A stretch of DNA of 64,000 nucleotides from Branchiostoma floridae (lineage: Eukaryota; Chordata; Leptocardii; Amphioxiformes; Branchiostomatidae), in contig NC_049995.1 of assembly GCF_000003815.2 (NCBI RefSeq), positions 15,916,931-15,980,930 of the forward strand, in the 5' to 3' direction. Every line of letters begins with the position of its first letter. Position 1 is the stretch's first letter. Under the pieces are notes generated by a model. That model ran no database searches. It was given only the letters and a program-made list of their open reading frames with translations, and was not told the origin of the DNA. A program made the translations under genes and the position numbers. Positions 27,801-32,688 of the stretch are shown here, one piece after another.

Positions 27801-29819
27801 GTGTCAACATGAAACATATCAATATGAGAATGTCCACAACAAGGAAAGCTAATAATGCCACGTTACCCAATGATAATTTGTTGTAATTATTTGTGAAACA
27901 CAGAATGTGGAGGGGGCAATGCCTGTGGCGTGTGGTCGCCCCCACAACAGGAGGGCGAATGGAATCGGAAGGACAAAATATTCGCTGAAGGCAACAAGAC
28001 GGCGTGCTTTACTGTTCATCTGGAGAGGATCCCCCTGTTCCACATCGCCACGACTGTTGGTCCTTGCGTCATCCTGGTGGTGCTGATGACCATCACCTTC
28101 GTCATGCCCATAGACAAGGGAGACCGGATATCCTTCGGAGTGACCATTCAGCTCTCCATGGTCGTGTCTCTCGTGTTTGTCACGGAGGTACTTCCTGTGA
28201 AAGGAGCACTGCCATTTTTCGGTGAGGAAAGTTATGCTGTTTCTCTTTTATGTTCTTTGAGCACCAAGTAGCTCTTGAGTCGATTTATTTTGTATTCTGG
28301 AAACTGGAGAAGTAGGTCCTTGCATCACGTATGGCCTTTACCTGGCCAATGTTTCGGTAGCTCCTCAGCTGCCGTTCTAAGGGCCTGAAAGAACGCTGTA
28401 GAAAAAATGTCCACGTGATGAGGTCGTGATTCAAGGCCAAGGGCCTCATTTTCTAATATTAATCTGATGTTACGGTACATACCGGTAACTGTTAACCACG
28501 AATTATATTACAGCCACGCTGATCGTCGTGTGCATGGGGCTAATGGGACTTTTCCTGTTCTTCACCATGTACATCATCAGCCTCCACGACAAGGAGGGGA
28601 GCCTGTCTCCAATAGCGAAGACTTTCTTTCTCCGCTACATGGCAAGGTACGTACTCACCTACTCAAAACAAATACAAAAAAAGCAAACTATATACGATGC
28701 CCTCCACATCGCGGCTTGTTCCGTGTTCTTGATGGTTGCCTAGACTTGTTGCATTGATTTCTACATGGCATTTCACACTTGGTGTTGCACTGAGAACAAC
28801 GCGAAGCTTAACCGAATCGATTGGCATCTTCAACTCAAATTTCATCTGCTATAGCATGCATGCAATCAAGAAGAGAATATTCTGACGTCAGTAGGCAGAT
28901 GCCAGCTGATTTTTTTGTCGATGACTCCTGGTGGCAACATTTCGTACATCCTCTATGAAGCGATCTGAACGCTAGAGCATAGTATTGATCCAAAATAGTT
29001 GTGAATGTGAATGGATGTAGACATCCGCATCACCGTATTTCCTTCTTATTGATGTTCAGGTTCCTGCTGCTCGGAGACCTCACAGAGAAGGAGGCTGCGA
29101 GCGGGGATGGAGAGGCTAGTCTGACTGGCGGGAAGCTGGCCTGGCCTAAGGGAACCTACCGCGTCATCTCTGCCGATGGCGTGGCGAAGGTTGACGGAGA
29201 GGAGATCACAGATAATGTCGACGAAGACGTGGTGGAGAGCGACGGAACGACCCCGGCTGATGTCTCCGATGACGTGGTGAGGGTTGACGTAGAGGCGCCA
29301 GCTGATGTCTCCGATGACGTAGCGGAGGCTGACGTAGAGACCCCAGCTGATGTCTCCGATGACGTGGCTGAGGTCGACGTAGAGACCCCGGCTGATATCT
29401 CCGATGACGTAGCGGAGGCTGACGTAGAGACCCCAGCTGATGTATCCAACACCACCGGCGACATCCCTGCTGATGACGTGACGGAGTCCAACAAAGAGTC
29501 AGCCGCCGCTGTCTCCAAAAGAACCCGTCAGCCGTCCGGACCGCCCACCCGCCTGGAGGCCGCCGTGGAAGAGCAGACCTCCTGCCTGCGTGACCTTATC
29601 CGACAGAACGAGCAGCAGACGAAGGAGCTGATTCACATCTTTAAGGAGCAGGCGATGAAGACCGAGCAACAGTTTGAGGAGCTGACCAAGGCGGTGAAGA
29701 ATGAGCCGGAGGTGTCCGATTACACCCTGCTGACCCAGGTGCTGGACAGGCTGTGCCTTGTCCTGTACGTCATCAGCGTTGTCGTGGCCGTGCCCATGAC
29801 CATGAGTCTGGGCAAGTAA
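5992..29819 (+). CDS. Chimeric multidomain Cys-loop ligand-gated ion channel (whole gene, 22 exons)
   Basis: Joined exons: 5992-6070, 7593-8811, 8967-9091, 9277-9666, 10619-10812, 15956-16109, 17280-17615, 18468-18857, 19734-19835, 20383-20589, 20873-20989, 21448-21657, 21898-22049, 22910-23119, 24305-24487, 25092-25219, 25315-25359, 25492-25601, 26501-26682, 27904-28221, 28514-28646, 29060-29819. All introns are GT-AG and all phases match but one. The exon total is 5,744 nt, one short of 1,915 codons, because of a single missing base in exon 12. Predicted layout: signal peptide 1-26, mucin-like repeats 27-366, CUB 367-474, C-type lectin 475-604, fibrinogen-like 605-832, C-type lectin 833-962, EGF 963-996, Thr stalk 997-1065, LDLa 1066-1104, Frizzled-type 1105-1225, kringle 1226-1295, sushi 1296-1356, channel 1357-1914. 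A cell-surface channel with a lectin/adhesion head is inferred. Gene models could instead split it, but no start, stop or poly(A) signal in frame supports a split. Confidence 0.75.
6838..7152 (-). mobile_element. tRNA-derived SINE, partly duplicated internally
   Basis: In intron 1. Minus strand order: GTCGTGTGGAGTGACTGCAG, GGTGTTTGGCCCCGAACCC, GGGTTTGAATCCTAC, two inner blocks with AAGTAGGAAAGTC, and the end near GACAAAGTGGATAACAAC. Same composite organisation as 4048-4348. Confidence 0.6.
7220..7590 (+). repeat. Fourth copy of the upstream module, ending at exon 2
   Basis: Starts like the modules at 2355, 3695 and 5780 (GGCCACGGCATCCAACAGTTGATAATC) but diverges from them after AGTTCGC and lacks the signal-peptide exon. 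It may be a relic of promoter duplication now serving as the 3' part of intron 1. It ends with the acceptor TTATGCCCTCAG. Confidence 0.55.
7592..8611 (+). repeat. 30-bp coding minisatellite, 34 copies
   Basis: Exactly 34 units of 30 bp (1,020 bp) without a single indel. The consensus unit encodes DTAAPTSAPG; common variants give STDG, TNAPG, DTATPT and EDTAAP. The unit length is a multiple of three, so no frame is broken. The repeat forms the N-terminal stalk or brush of the channel protein. Confidence 0.95.
7593..8811 (+). CDS. Exon 2: mucin-like repeats and first half of CUB domain
   Basis: After the acceptor CCCTCAG, the exon encodes 340 residues of Thr/Ser/Pro-rich decapeptides, expected to be heavily O-glycosylated and extended. 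The CUB domain then begins at CGGILTAPPRG, with SPNYPENYG, CEWTI, FHLENGYDHLTIYD. Ends at CCA AG|GTAATG, phase 2. Confidence 0.85.
8967..9091 (+). CDS. Exon 3: second half of CUB domain
   Basis: Acceptor TTGATTCTCAG; phase 2 to 1. Encodes LTGETSVHPITSTSN, MFVRFTSNG and GFQFSYI, the canonical CUB end. Only the first disulfide pair of CUB is present, as in many family members; the second pair is absent. CUB domains commonly bind proteins or sugars outside the cell. Confidence 0.85.
9277..9666 (+). CDS. Exon 4: C-type lectin domain 1
   Basis: A 390-nt exon, phase 1-1. Shows all landmarks of a long-form C-type lectin: GCPKDYVRINGVCYKFF, TCAIDGGLLVMPKDSETN, DLWIGLNDVATEGQWVFEDG, GFSGWSPDEPSNG, EDCVAL, WNDVRCS and SFICQ, with six cysteines. 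The sugar-specificity tripeptide reads EPS where mannose binders have EPN; WND is intact. Calcium-dependent glycan binding is possible but weakened by the Asn to Ser change. Confidence 0.9.
9667..10618. other. Intron 4: dispersed low-GC repeat, no gene
   Basis: The second half contains GTACC(A/C)TC.TTTACAACCA.. and TTTTTGGCTGCTGTACCCTCC blocks of the dispersed family that is also found at 11300-12640, 30010-30490, 46545-46720 and 48990-49890. No coding exon seen. Confidence 0.6.
10619..10812 (+). CDS. Exon 5: fibrinogen-related domain, part 1
   Basis: Acceptor CCTTTTCCAG; phase 1 to 0. Encodes PRNCADLYVLGAQESGTYSV, then FQVYCDMDTDSGGWTVIQRR, QDGSVPFNNTWDQYVQ, which is the strongly conserved N-terminal third of a fibrinogen C-terminal domain. 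Confidence 0.9.
10985..11100 (+). mobile_element. tRNA-derived SINE head in intron 5
   Basis: GTGGCGTGATTGGCAGCGCG is an A-box-like start; GAGTTCGAGTCCCGC is a B box 33 bp later. This is followed by the family's shared GTAGGAAAGGCACTTTACACG tail. The tRNA fold does not close, so I call a SINE rather than a tRNA gene. Confidence 0.6.
11290..12640. repeat. Dispersed repeat with ~160-bp internal periodicity
   Basis: Recurring blocks TTTTTGGCTCCTGTACCCTCG, ACCTGAAATTTGGTA and GATTTTTTGGCCATTTTTT, then repeated GACTGGTC(T/C)A segments. It ends with CTCAAGCAAATGTCGGCCTTTCTAG, a 3' end shared with 30470 and, on the opposite strand, 46560. Reverse orientation to the copy at 48990-49890. Non-coding. 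Confidence 0.6.
12950..15310 (-). mobile_element. L1/Tx1-like LINE with intact endonuclease but deleted reverse transcriptase core
   Basis: Transcribed right to left inside intron 5. From about 15305: VNICSFNCNGLGDRRKRN, then CCLQETH, ANIYAPN, IVGDFNTILNPEID and SRIDYFL, an APE-type endonuclease. At about 14640 the sequence jumps to the post-catalytic part (LMGKVTLINTLIVSQF, RFLWGGG) and to a zinc-binding end CSLCHEEEETIIHLFWNC (C-x2-C-x8-H-x4-C). The polymerase motifs between them are missing. At least two frameshifts follow. A T-run at 12951-12963 is the poly(A) tail on the minus strand. Confidence 0.8.
15311..15955. other. Rest of intron 5, no gene
   Basis: Contains a G-run at 15677-15687 and a short purine-rich repeated stretch (GGGCGAGAT three times, 15700-15745). 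No coding exon before the acceptor ACTACTTGCAG. Confidence 0.5.
15956..16109 (+). CDS. Exon 6: fibrinogen-related domain, part 2
   Basis: Phase 0 to 1. Encodes GFGNISGEFWLGLDPLHSLT, then HELYVSLEDWEGDRVFAKY and EFSVGDA, the conserved middle of the fibrinogen fold. It directly continues WDQYVQ of exon 5. Confidence 0.9.
16150..17058 (+). mobile_element. CR1/L2-like LINE 3' fragment
   Basis: Within intron 6. DLGDLVQSDLLWNSHI, ANSVIGFIIRT, LYVSLVRSLLED, VWSPLS and LEGVQRRATKFIL are the familiar post-catalytic segment of CR1/jockey-type reverse transcriptases. YRREIADIM and VDRFRSHFVSDN follow after frame changes. The 3' non-coding end has a GGGGCGAGGGCCAGCAAAGG / CCCCCGCCCC stem and a tail of ATAAACAAAC type. 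Defective. Confidence 0.75.
17181..17272 (+). repeat. (ATTC)n microsatellite abutting a splice acceptor
   Basis: About 22 uninterrupted ATTC units, followed by AAATGCAG, the acceptor of exon 7. It replaces a normal polypyrimidine tract. Confidence 0.95.
17280..17615 (+). CDS. Exon 7: fibrinogen-related domain, part 3
   Basis: Phase 1-1. Encodes YTATVRGYSGNAHDSITPDG, NQKFSTKDQDNDDSPNNCA (calcium-site DxDND), GGWWYPPGCGYAMLNGQY and the end WKGFAYSLKKTAMMIRP. Together with exons 5 and 6 it forms a complete fibrinogen-related domain of about 228 residues. TGCNPSCG adds an extra cysteine pair. Such domains in ficolins and tachylectins bind acetylated sugars. Confidence 0.9.
17616..18467. other. 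Intron 7, nothing recognised
   Basis: Shows no repeats of the families listed here and no exon-like signals until the acceptor TTTCCTTTACAG. The last ~80 bp resemble the end of intron 3 before C-type lectin 1 (GATGCTTACTAG..CACT..AGA.TTT and ATTGCTGCTTT), evidence that the lectin exon was duplicated with flanking intron. Confidence 0.6.
18468..18857 (+). CDS. Exon 8: C-type lectin domain 2
   Basis: 390 nt, phase 1-1, same length and same IDHG ending as exon 4. CPKPGYVRFNRVCYKYF, TCASDGGMLAMPKDSETNG, RWIGLNDVANEGQWVFEDG, GFSNWGPRQSN, KCVAII, WRNLPCG and FICQ. All six cysteines are kept, but the EPN/QPD-type tripeptide is gone and WND has become WRN. Classical calcium-dependent sugar binding is therefore unlikely; a structural or protein-binding role is inferred. 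Confidence 0.9.
18858..19733. other. Intron 8, nothing recognised
   Basis: AT-rich, with two related segments AAAAAATCTATTG(T/A)TAGGTATTCAAT at 19272 and 19419. No gene or known mobile element seen. Confidence 0.5.
19734..19835 (+). CDS. Exon 9: EGF-like domain, four cysteines
   Basis: Phase 1-1, 102 nt. SCKNGGTVTQKG, GLYSCSCPAGWKGKYCEE. The NGG, the C-x-C and the GW.G.YC end are typical of EGF, but the first and third cysteines, which pair with each other, are both absent. Confidence 0.8.
19836..20382. other. Intron 9, nothing recognised
   Basis: No repeat family or exon-like signal until the acceptor CAATTTGCAG. Confidence 0.5.
20383..20589 (+). CDS. Exon 10: Thr-rich mucin-like stalk
   Basis: Phase 1-1, 207 nt. 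About 68 residues, mostly Thr with Ala and Ser (TTTTTTTIATDTT, TSAATSTTTATTT), largely built from ACT codons. The donor is weak (CTA|GTAAAC). Reading through would give a stop after 18 bp, so skipping or retention would change the protein drastically. Its symmetric phase means it can be skipped without a frame change. Confidence 0.65.
20873..20989 (+). CDS. Exon 11: LDL receptor class A domain
   Basis: Phase 1-1, 117 nt. CPLGYHQCAHGHACILAWQ, RCDGRTDCSDWSDEKGC: six cysteines and the intact calcium box DCSDWSDE. A complete LDLa module. Confidence 0.92.
20990..21447. other. Intron 11, nothing recognised
   Basis: Two weakly related segments (AACCCTTAA.. and ACTGACAAAA) occur; nothing supports a gene. 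Confidence 0.45.
21448..21657 (+). CDS. Exon 12: Frizzled-type cysteine-rich domain, part 1, with 1-bp deletion
   Basis: Starts phase 1 with CLPTPEDLNLGYKHTMLPNQ, LGQTTFEEIQNSPVVELLN, a clear Frizzled-type motif (Y.HT..PN.LG...FEE). Near 21602 the frame changes: the region HPD is followed, in another frame, by FRDFASAVIFPRCSG, which fits the family. One T appears to be missing in GATTCCGGG. With it restored the exon would end in phase 2 and match exon 13. Two or three canonical cysteines are replaced in this half. Confidence 0.7.
21898..22049 (+). CDS. Exon 13: Frizzled-type cysteine-rich domain, part 2
   Basis: Phase 2 to 1. RVPCRSWCEEVLNM, LFPTCDLFP, HVCWNPIPEKNYGE, the conserved second half of a Frizzled CRD (PCRS.CEE, C..FP). 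The other two frames give no family match, which fixes the phase and exposes the deletion in exon 12. Such domains bind Wnt lipids in Frizzled and ROR proteins; binding here is unknown. Confidence 0.75.
22050..22909 (+). mobile_element. Intron 13 with LINE 3'-end remnant (about 22280-22820)
   Basis: WNSLQFTSRSLIT and FRISILSHCHHL in plus-strand frames resemble the last residues of CR1/L2-type reverse transcriptase proteins. An AT-rich end and TAAATTGATAAATAAATG tail follow. Weak evidence; heavily decayed. Confidence 0.4.
22910..23119 (+). CDS. Exon 14: kringle domain
   Basis: Phase 1-1, 210 nt. CYHGSGINYRGTWSKTASG, ADCVEW, YPWANIENNYCRNPYRL, RPFCKV, EECDVIPC: six cysteines in kringle order. 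The lysine-binding Asp pair is not evident. A kringle is also found next to a Frizzled CRD in the ROR receptor kinases, the same order as here. Confidence 0.9.
23120..24304. other. Intron 14: G-run and 32-bp direct repeat, no gene
   Basis: Homopolymer G at 23341-23358. Two adjacent copies of TTTCCCTTTAAATATGTTTT plus AATAAACG at 23460-23522. No exon or known element recognised. Confidence 0.6.
24305..24487 (+). CDS. Exon 15: sushi (CCP) domain
   Basis: Phase 1-1, 183 nt. CLDMGPPDHGSRSPTKRFYN, VGEKVKYTCDEGYTL, VRCFEGGIW and KPSCS: four cysteines and the conserved Trp of a complement-control module. Confidence 0.9.
24488..25091. other. Intron 15, nothing recognised
   Basis: AT-rich; no repeat or exon signal until TCTCCTTAG. 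Confidence 0.5.
25092..25219 (+). CDS. Exon 16: start of Cys-loop receptor ligand-binding domain
   Basis: Phase 1 to 0. KGTLQDDLLDGYSPNQAP, then NRTLVIFSGNVEQITDL. Corresponds to the first helix and strand 1 of nicotinic-type subunits (L..DLL..Y....P). Contains one N-glycosylation motif (NRT). Confidence 0.75.
25315..25359 (+). CDS. Exon 17: ligand-binding domain, 15-residue exon
   Basis: Phase 0-0, 45 nt, DEKKELLVASLVIEF. Nicotinic receptor genes have a 45-nt exon at this same place (D.....L....W), which supports the assignment. Confidence 0.8.
25492..25601 (+). CDS. Exon 18: ligand-binding domain, loop D/A region
   Basis: Phase 0-2, 110 nt, the same size as the equivalent exon of nicotinic receptor genes. 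TWQDSRLKWKSQYYGNTKIL, VPGSSIWTPTLTLK. Matches the W.D..L.W...YG and IW.PD patterns, with Asp replaced by Thr in the latter. Confidence 0.85.
25602..26500. other. Intron 18: perfect inverted repeat and LINE tail
   Basis: A perfect 23-bp inverted repeat with 2-bp spacer lies at 25748-25795. From about 25960 to 26225 the sequence resembles a LINE 3' end (GTGCAAGGAGTGTGCAATTC, GTCGATTTGTACAATAAACC) with a short ATGA tail. Confidence 0.5.
25748..25795. repeat. Perfect 23-bp inverted repeat, 2-bp spacer
   Basis: Left arm begins ATTCTACCTAAGTCCAATAT; the right arm is its exact reverse complement, separated by TG. Confidence 0.95.
26501..26682 (+). CDS. Exon 19: ligand-binding domain with Cys-loop
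   Basis: Phase 2-1, 182 nt. ADPLYKLPKDVPILISTDG, VTWRVETLTSTIC, then C-x13-C as CNADPFLFPADTMEC with the FPxD core, and HICFSIS. The defining Cys-loop signature of pentameric ligand-gated channels is intact. Confidence 0.92.
26715..27662. mobile_element. pogo/mariner-like MITE with TA target site
   Basis: Begins TA-CAGTCAAACCTGCCCGAG and ends CTTGGGCAGGTTTGACTG-TA, giving terminal inverted repeats of about 17 bp flanked by TA. The inner part repeats AGCGACCACCT several times near both ends. No transposase frame. It lies in intron 19. Confidence 0.75.
27904..28221 (+). CDS. Exon 20: end of ligand-binding domain, TM1 and TM2
   Basis: Phase 1-1. CGGGNACGVWSPPQQEG and the pre-M1 part, then TM1 (RIPLFHIATTVGPCVILVVL, with the conserved Pro-Cys) and the pore helix TM2 (GDRISFGVTIQLSMVVSLVF, then VTEVLP). 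The pore shows Asp at -1', Leu at 9' and Glu at 20'. An acidic -1' ring and absence of the PAR motif favour a cation channel. No vicinal cysteine pair (YxCC) is seen in the loop C region, so it is not a canonical nicotinic alpha subunit. Confidence 0.9.
28514..28646 (+). CDS. Exon 21: TM3
   Basis: Phase 1-2, 133 nt. TLIVVCMGLMGLFLFFTMYI followed by ISLHDKEGSLSPIAKTFFL. The position after TM2 and the short connecting loop fit the third membrane helix of the family. Confidence 0.88.
28647..29059. other. Intron 21, nothing recognised
   Basis: No repeat family or gene seen before the acceptor GATGTTCAG. Confidence 0.5.
29060..29819 (+). CDS. Exon 22: M3-M4 intracellular loop, TM4 and stop
   Basis: Phase 2 to stop TAA at 29817. 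Begins RFLLLGDLTEKEA, followed by four to five copies of a 14-residue acidic repeat (like DVETPADVSDDVAE) at about 29225-29445. Then come a basic Pro-rich patch and an amphipathic helix (SCLRDLIRQNEQQTKELIHI), similar in place to the MA helix that lines cytoplasmic portals. TM4 is LCLVLYVISVVVAVPMTMSL, ending in GK. Confidence 0.88.
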
Positions 29820-29884
29820 AGAGAGAGATCAGACACAGGGTATCTGTGAATATGCCCGAGCACAATCACAGCCTAACTTCATTG

Positions 29885-29980
29885 CTATATTTCAATCCAT
29901 GTATATTTCAATCCATATATACATGGATTGATATATATCATGTTTTGATATTTCAATCCATACATGGATTGAAATATATT
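29885..29980. repeat. Cluster of short inverted repeats after the channel gene
   Basis: ATATTTCAATCCATG and its complement CATGGATTGAAATAT alternate several times, able to form stem-loops. Just downstream of the stop codon, so possibly in the 3' untranslated region; function unknown. Confidence 0.7.
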
Positions 29981-30004
29981 GTCTTTTGTTGAATTTTGTT
30001 GCCT

Positions 30005-30490
30005 TTTTTATATTTTCCAATTTTTGGACTGAAAATGTATAGATTGGCTCTTATGCCTTTGTATTAAAACCCAATTACCTGTAATTTGGTGCGAGGGTGC
30101 ATACAGTGCCCAGAGCTCAATCACACTTTTTAAGTTGGGAGTTTTGGCTTTTTTGACCAAGAATGAATATCTTGGCATGGGTACCTTTGTCAAGAAAAAG
30201 CAGACTGATCTAAAATTTGGTGTATGGGCAGCTTTAGTACAAGGAATGAAAAAAAAAAATGGAGAAGTAGGTTCTTGCATGACAAAAAGAGGCCACATAC
30301 ACCAGTCCATTTTGCATACTATTAGATAGGGATGTTCTGGACGAGTCCATTCTAGTATGGGCGCAACATTTTTTTAAATCCATTTTGCGGGGGGATGATG
30401 TTTTGAGATAGGGCAATGTCTGCATGGACGGAGATGGATTGAAATATGCTGTATTTGCTTACGAGCAAATTTCGGCCTTTCTAGTTTCTT
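30005..30490. repeat. Dispersed repeat family copy
   Basis: Contains TTAAAACCCAATTACCTGTAATTTGGTG, GGACGAGTCCATTCT and the end GCTGTATTTGCTTACGAGCAAATTTCGGCC plus TTTCTAG, shared with 12520-12570 and (reversed) 46560-46600. Non-coding. Confidence 0.6.
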
Positions 30491-31175
30491 ACTTATTTCA
30501 GCTTTGAATTATCCATCCAAAGTTAGTCCTTTAAGAACTTTTGTAACTTACTTACCTGTTACTTGAGAAGGTCTTAGATGATCAGAACGTTTGCAAGGTG
30601 AAATAAAATACATCTTAGTTTAAGTTAGAAAGATGAGCTGAGAAAGATAAGTTGATATATGTGTAAAGCTTATGGAGCGCATAGAACTGACCTGTTGTAT
30701 TTTCGTAAAGGTACTCAATGTAAAAATAGGAAATGCTTGAAATTAATCTCATGACCATTAACTTATGGTGCGCGTATCTACGCTATTGGATTGGATAAGA
30801 TGATTTTGTCATTCCGAAAAATTCTACTTTGGGCACCTTTAAAATCTAATTTATCTCTTTATTGATCTATTTATTCGTGTAAATAGGGAGAGCATGCGGC
30901 CTTCGGGCGTTTTCAGTGTGGCCTGGGGATGACCCCAAACATAGGTAAGGACCAAAAAAAGAGTGACCTTCGTGTGAATATCTTGCATTTTCTTCAGAAA
31001 AATTTGTAATATTTGATGAACTCATTTTCCATTTATGTTTTCTGTCACTTTACAAATAGACATCTATTGTTAGTATCGGTCCGTTGTGTAAACACATCCA
31101 AACACAACCCTGGAGACAAACTGTCACAGCTTTACTTACATTCTATGTACTGGTTCAGCTTTGAAGGAAAAACAT

Positions 31176-31312
31176 GTACAGTCAGGGCTACCTAACTAGC
31201 CGGTGGCTATCACAAACTAAATGTACAGCCAGGGCTGCCTAACTAGCCGGTGGCTATCACAAACTAAATGTACAGCCAGGGCTGCCTAACTAGCCGGTGG
31301 CTATCACAAACG
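31176..31312. repeat. 47-bp tandem repeat, 2.9 copies
   Basis: Units begin at 31176, 31223 and 31270 (GTACAGCCAGGGCTGCCTAA, CTAGCCGGTGGCTATCACAA). Units two and three are identical over their shared length; the first differs at two positions. Confidence 0.92.
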
Positions 31313-31804
31313 GTTAGGCTTACTGACAAAGACCAACAGAAAACATACAGCTGTTACATGTAAACTACTATTTCATTTACTCTGTCACTTTATTAGGACA
31401 TTTCGATTACACTGTGTGTTATTATTATCAGCATGACCGGACAATGTGTGTTCATATATATATATATCATTTCATAACTGTTGCAATTGCAGCAACACTA
31501 TTATTAGTCACAGACAGCCTAGATCCCATACAAGACGTAGCTTGCCAAATGTGTTAAAAACAACGAACACATTGTACATGCAGGGTTTGTCTTATTACAT
31601 TACGTGCATGCTGACCATTCTTGAACATGTCTGCAAGACACTAAAATGTTAAAAAGCGTGAGTTTTATATTAAAACGTACGCACAAATTGGGCGTTTGTT
31701 ATTTCTGCGTTTCGTAGGTTACTGTGTATGTATGTGCGTGTATGTTGTATATATAATATATAGTGTGAAATTTATTTGATCTATATATTCATTCATTAGT
31801 TTGC

Positions 31805-31965
31805 CACTGTTGGTGGCGTAGATGTGGCGTAACTGGTTGTACTTTGAGCTCGAAATCAAGAGGTCCCGAGTTCAATACCCACAATGCCCCGACGCTGTGC
31901 CATTGAGAAATGCACTTCAGGTTCAATCCCTTTCCCCCCATATTTAGATGCATTGAAAATTCCAT
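31805..31965 (+). mobile_element. tRNA-derived SINE-like element
   Basis: GATGTGGCGTAACTGGTTGT (A-box-like), AAGAGGTCCCGAGTTCAATACCC (B-box-like) and a GAGAAATGCACTTCAGGTTC tail. Similar arrangement to 10985-11100. Confidence 0.5.
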
Positions 31966-32423
31966 AAGCTACAATTACACAAGTAAATCGTTTCACGAGT
32001 CCAAGTGGGTATATCTAGGTTAATTCCGTCACCCATAAGTAGACGCTTTCAACAATTAGTACGTAATGGTTCCAGGAATGCAGGTAGAAGTAATTTTAAG
32101 GCCAACCAAAGACAAAAGTAGTATAGTTTCCTAAAGAATTTTACTGCAATTGCGACGAAAAATTTTCTCAGAGCAATCTTTATTATGTCGATTTTATTTA
32201 CGGTACAGATGGTTGCACCATCTGAACTGTTGCACCACAAATTGAAATAGTTTAGCTACTCCATTACAAAAACGTAATGTGAAAGGCTGACAACTGACAC
32301 GAAGTTATCACTATGTAAGAATAAACATGAATTTAAACATCTGTCTTCACCATACCGCTACATATGTGGGTAATCAGGCACGGATCCCCTCGGAGGTACA
32401 GCACCATCATCATCATCATCAAC

Positions 32424-32688
32424 ATGGCTGCTGTAGACCAAGAACTGAACCACACGACAGAGCAGTTCCGACGGTCCTCGTTCCTACCAAGACAAGAGCT
32501 ATCTGCACGGGTTTCTTGGAACTGTGGGTGACTTACAGAAGGCTGGGGTACTGCAGGATGTCGTCCTTGAAGTCGAGGACCGGCGGTTTCTCTGCCTTCG
32601 GCTTGTTCTGTCCGCGGCCAGCCCCTACTTCAGGGCCATGTTTACAAGTGACATGGCGGAAAGTCATCATAATAAAGTTGTTTTGCAG
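32424..32688 (+). pseudogene. Orphan BTB/kelch-like first exon with frameshift
   Basis: Begins MAAVDQELNHTTEQFRRSS in one frame, then continues in another frame with YQDKSYLHGFLGTVGDLQKA, GVLQDVVLEVEDRRF, LVLSAASPYFRAMFTSDMAE and KVVLQ, and ends at a donor GCAG|GTAGGG. This is the typical first half of a kelch-like BTB domain. One extra base near 32475-32478 (CGTTCC) breaks the frame. No second BTB exon, BACK or kelch repeats were found downstream before the opposing gene, so I call a truncated relic; a distant continuation is not excluded. Confidence 0.6.

Larger units (their letters stand above)
30491..32400. other. Intergenic stretch with two small repeats
   Basis: Holds the 47-bp tandem repeat at 31176-31312 and a SINE-like element at 31805-31965. 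An AATAAA at 30602-30607 could end the channel transcript. No gene supported. Confidence 0.5.
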
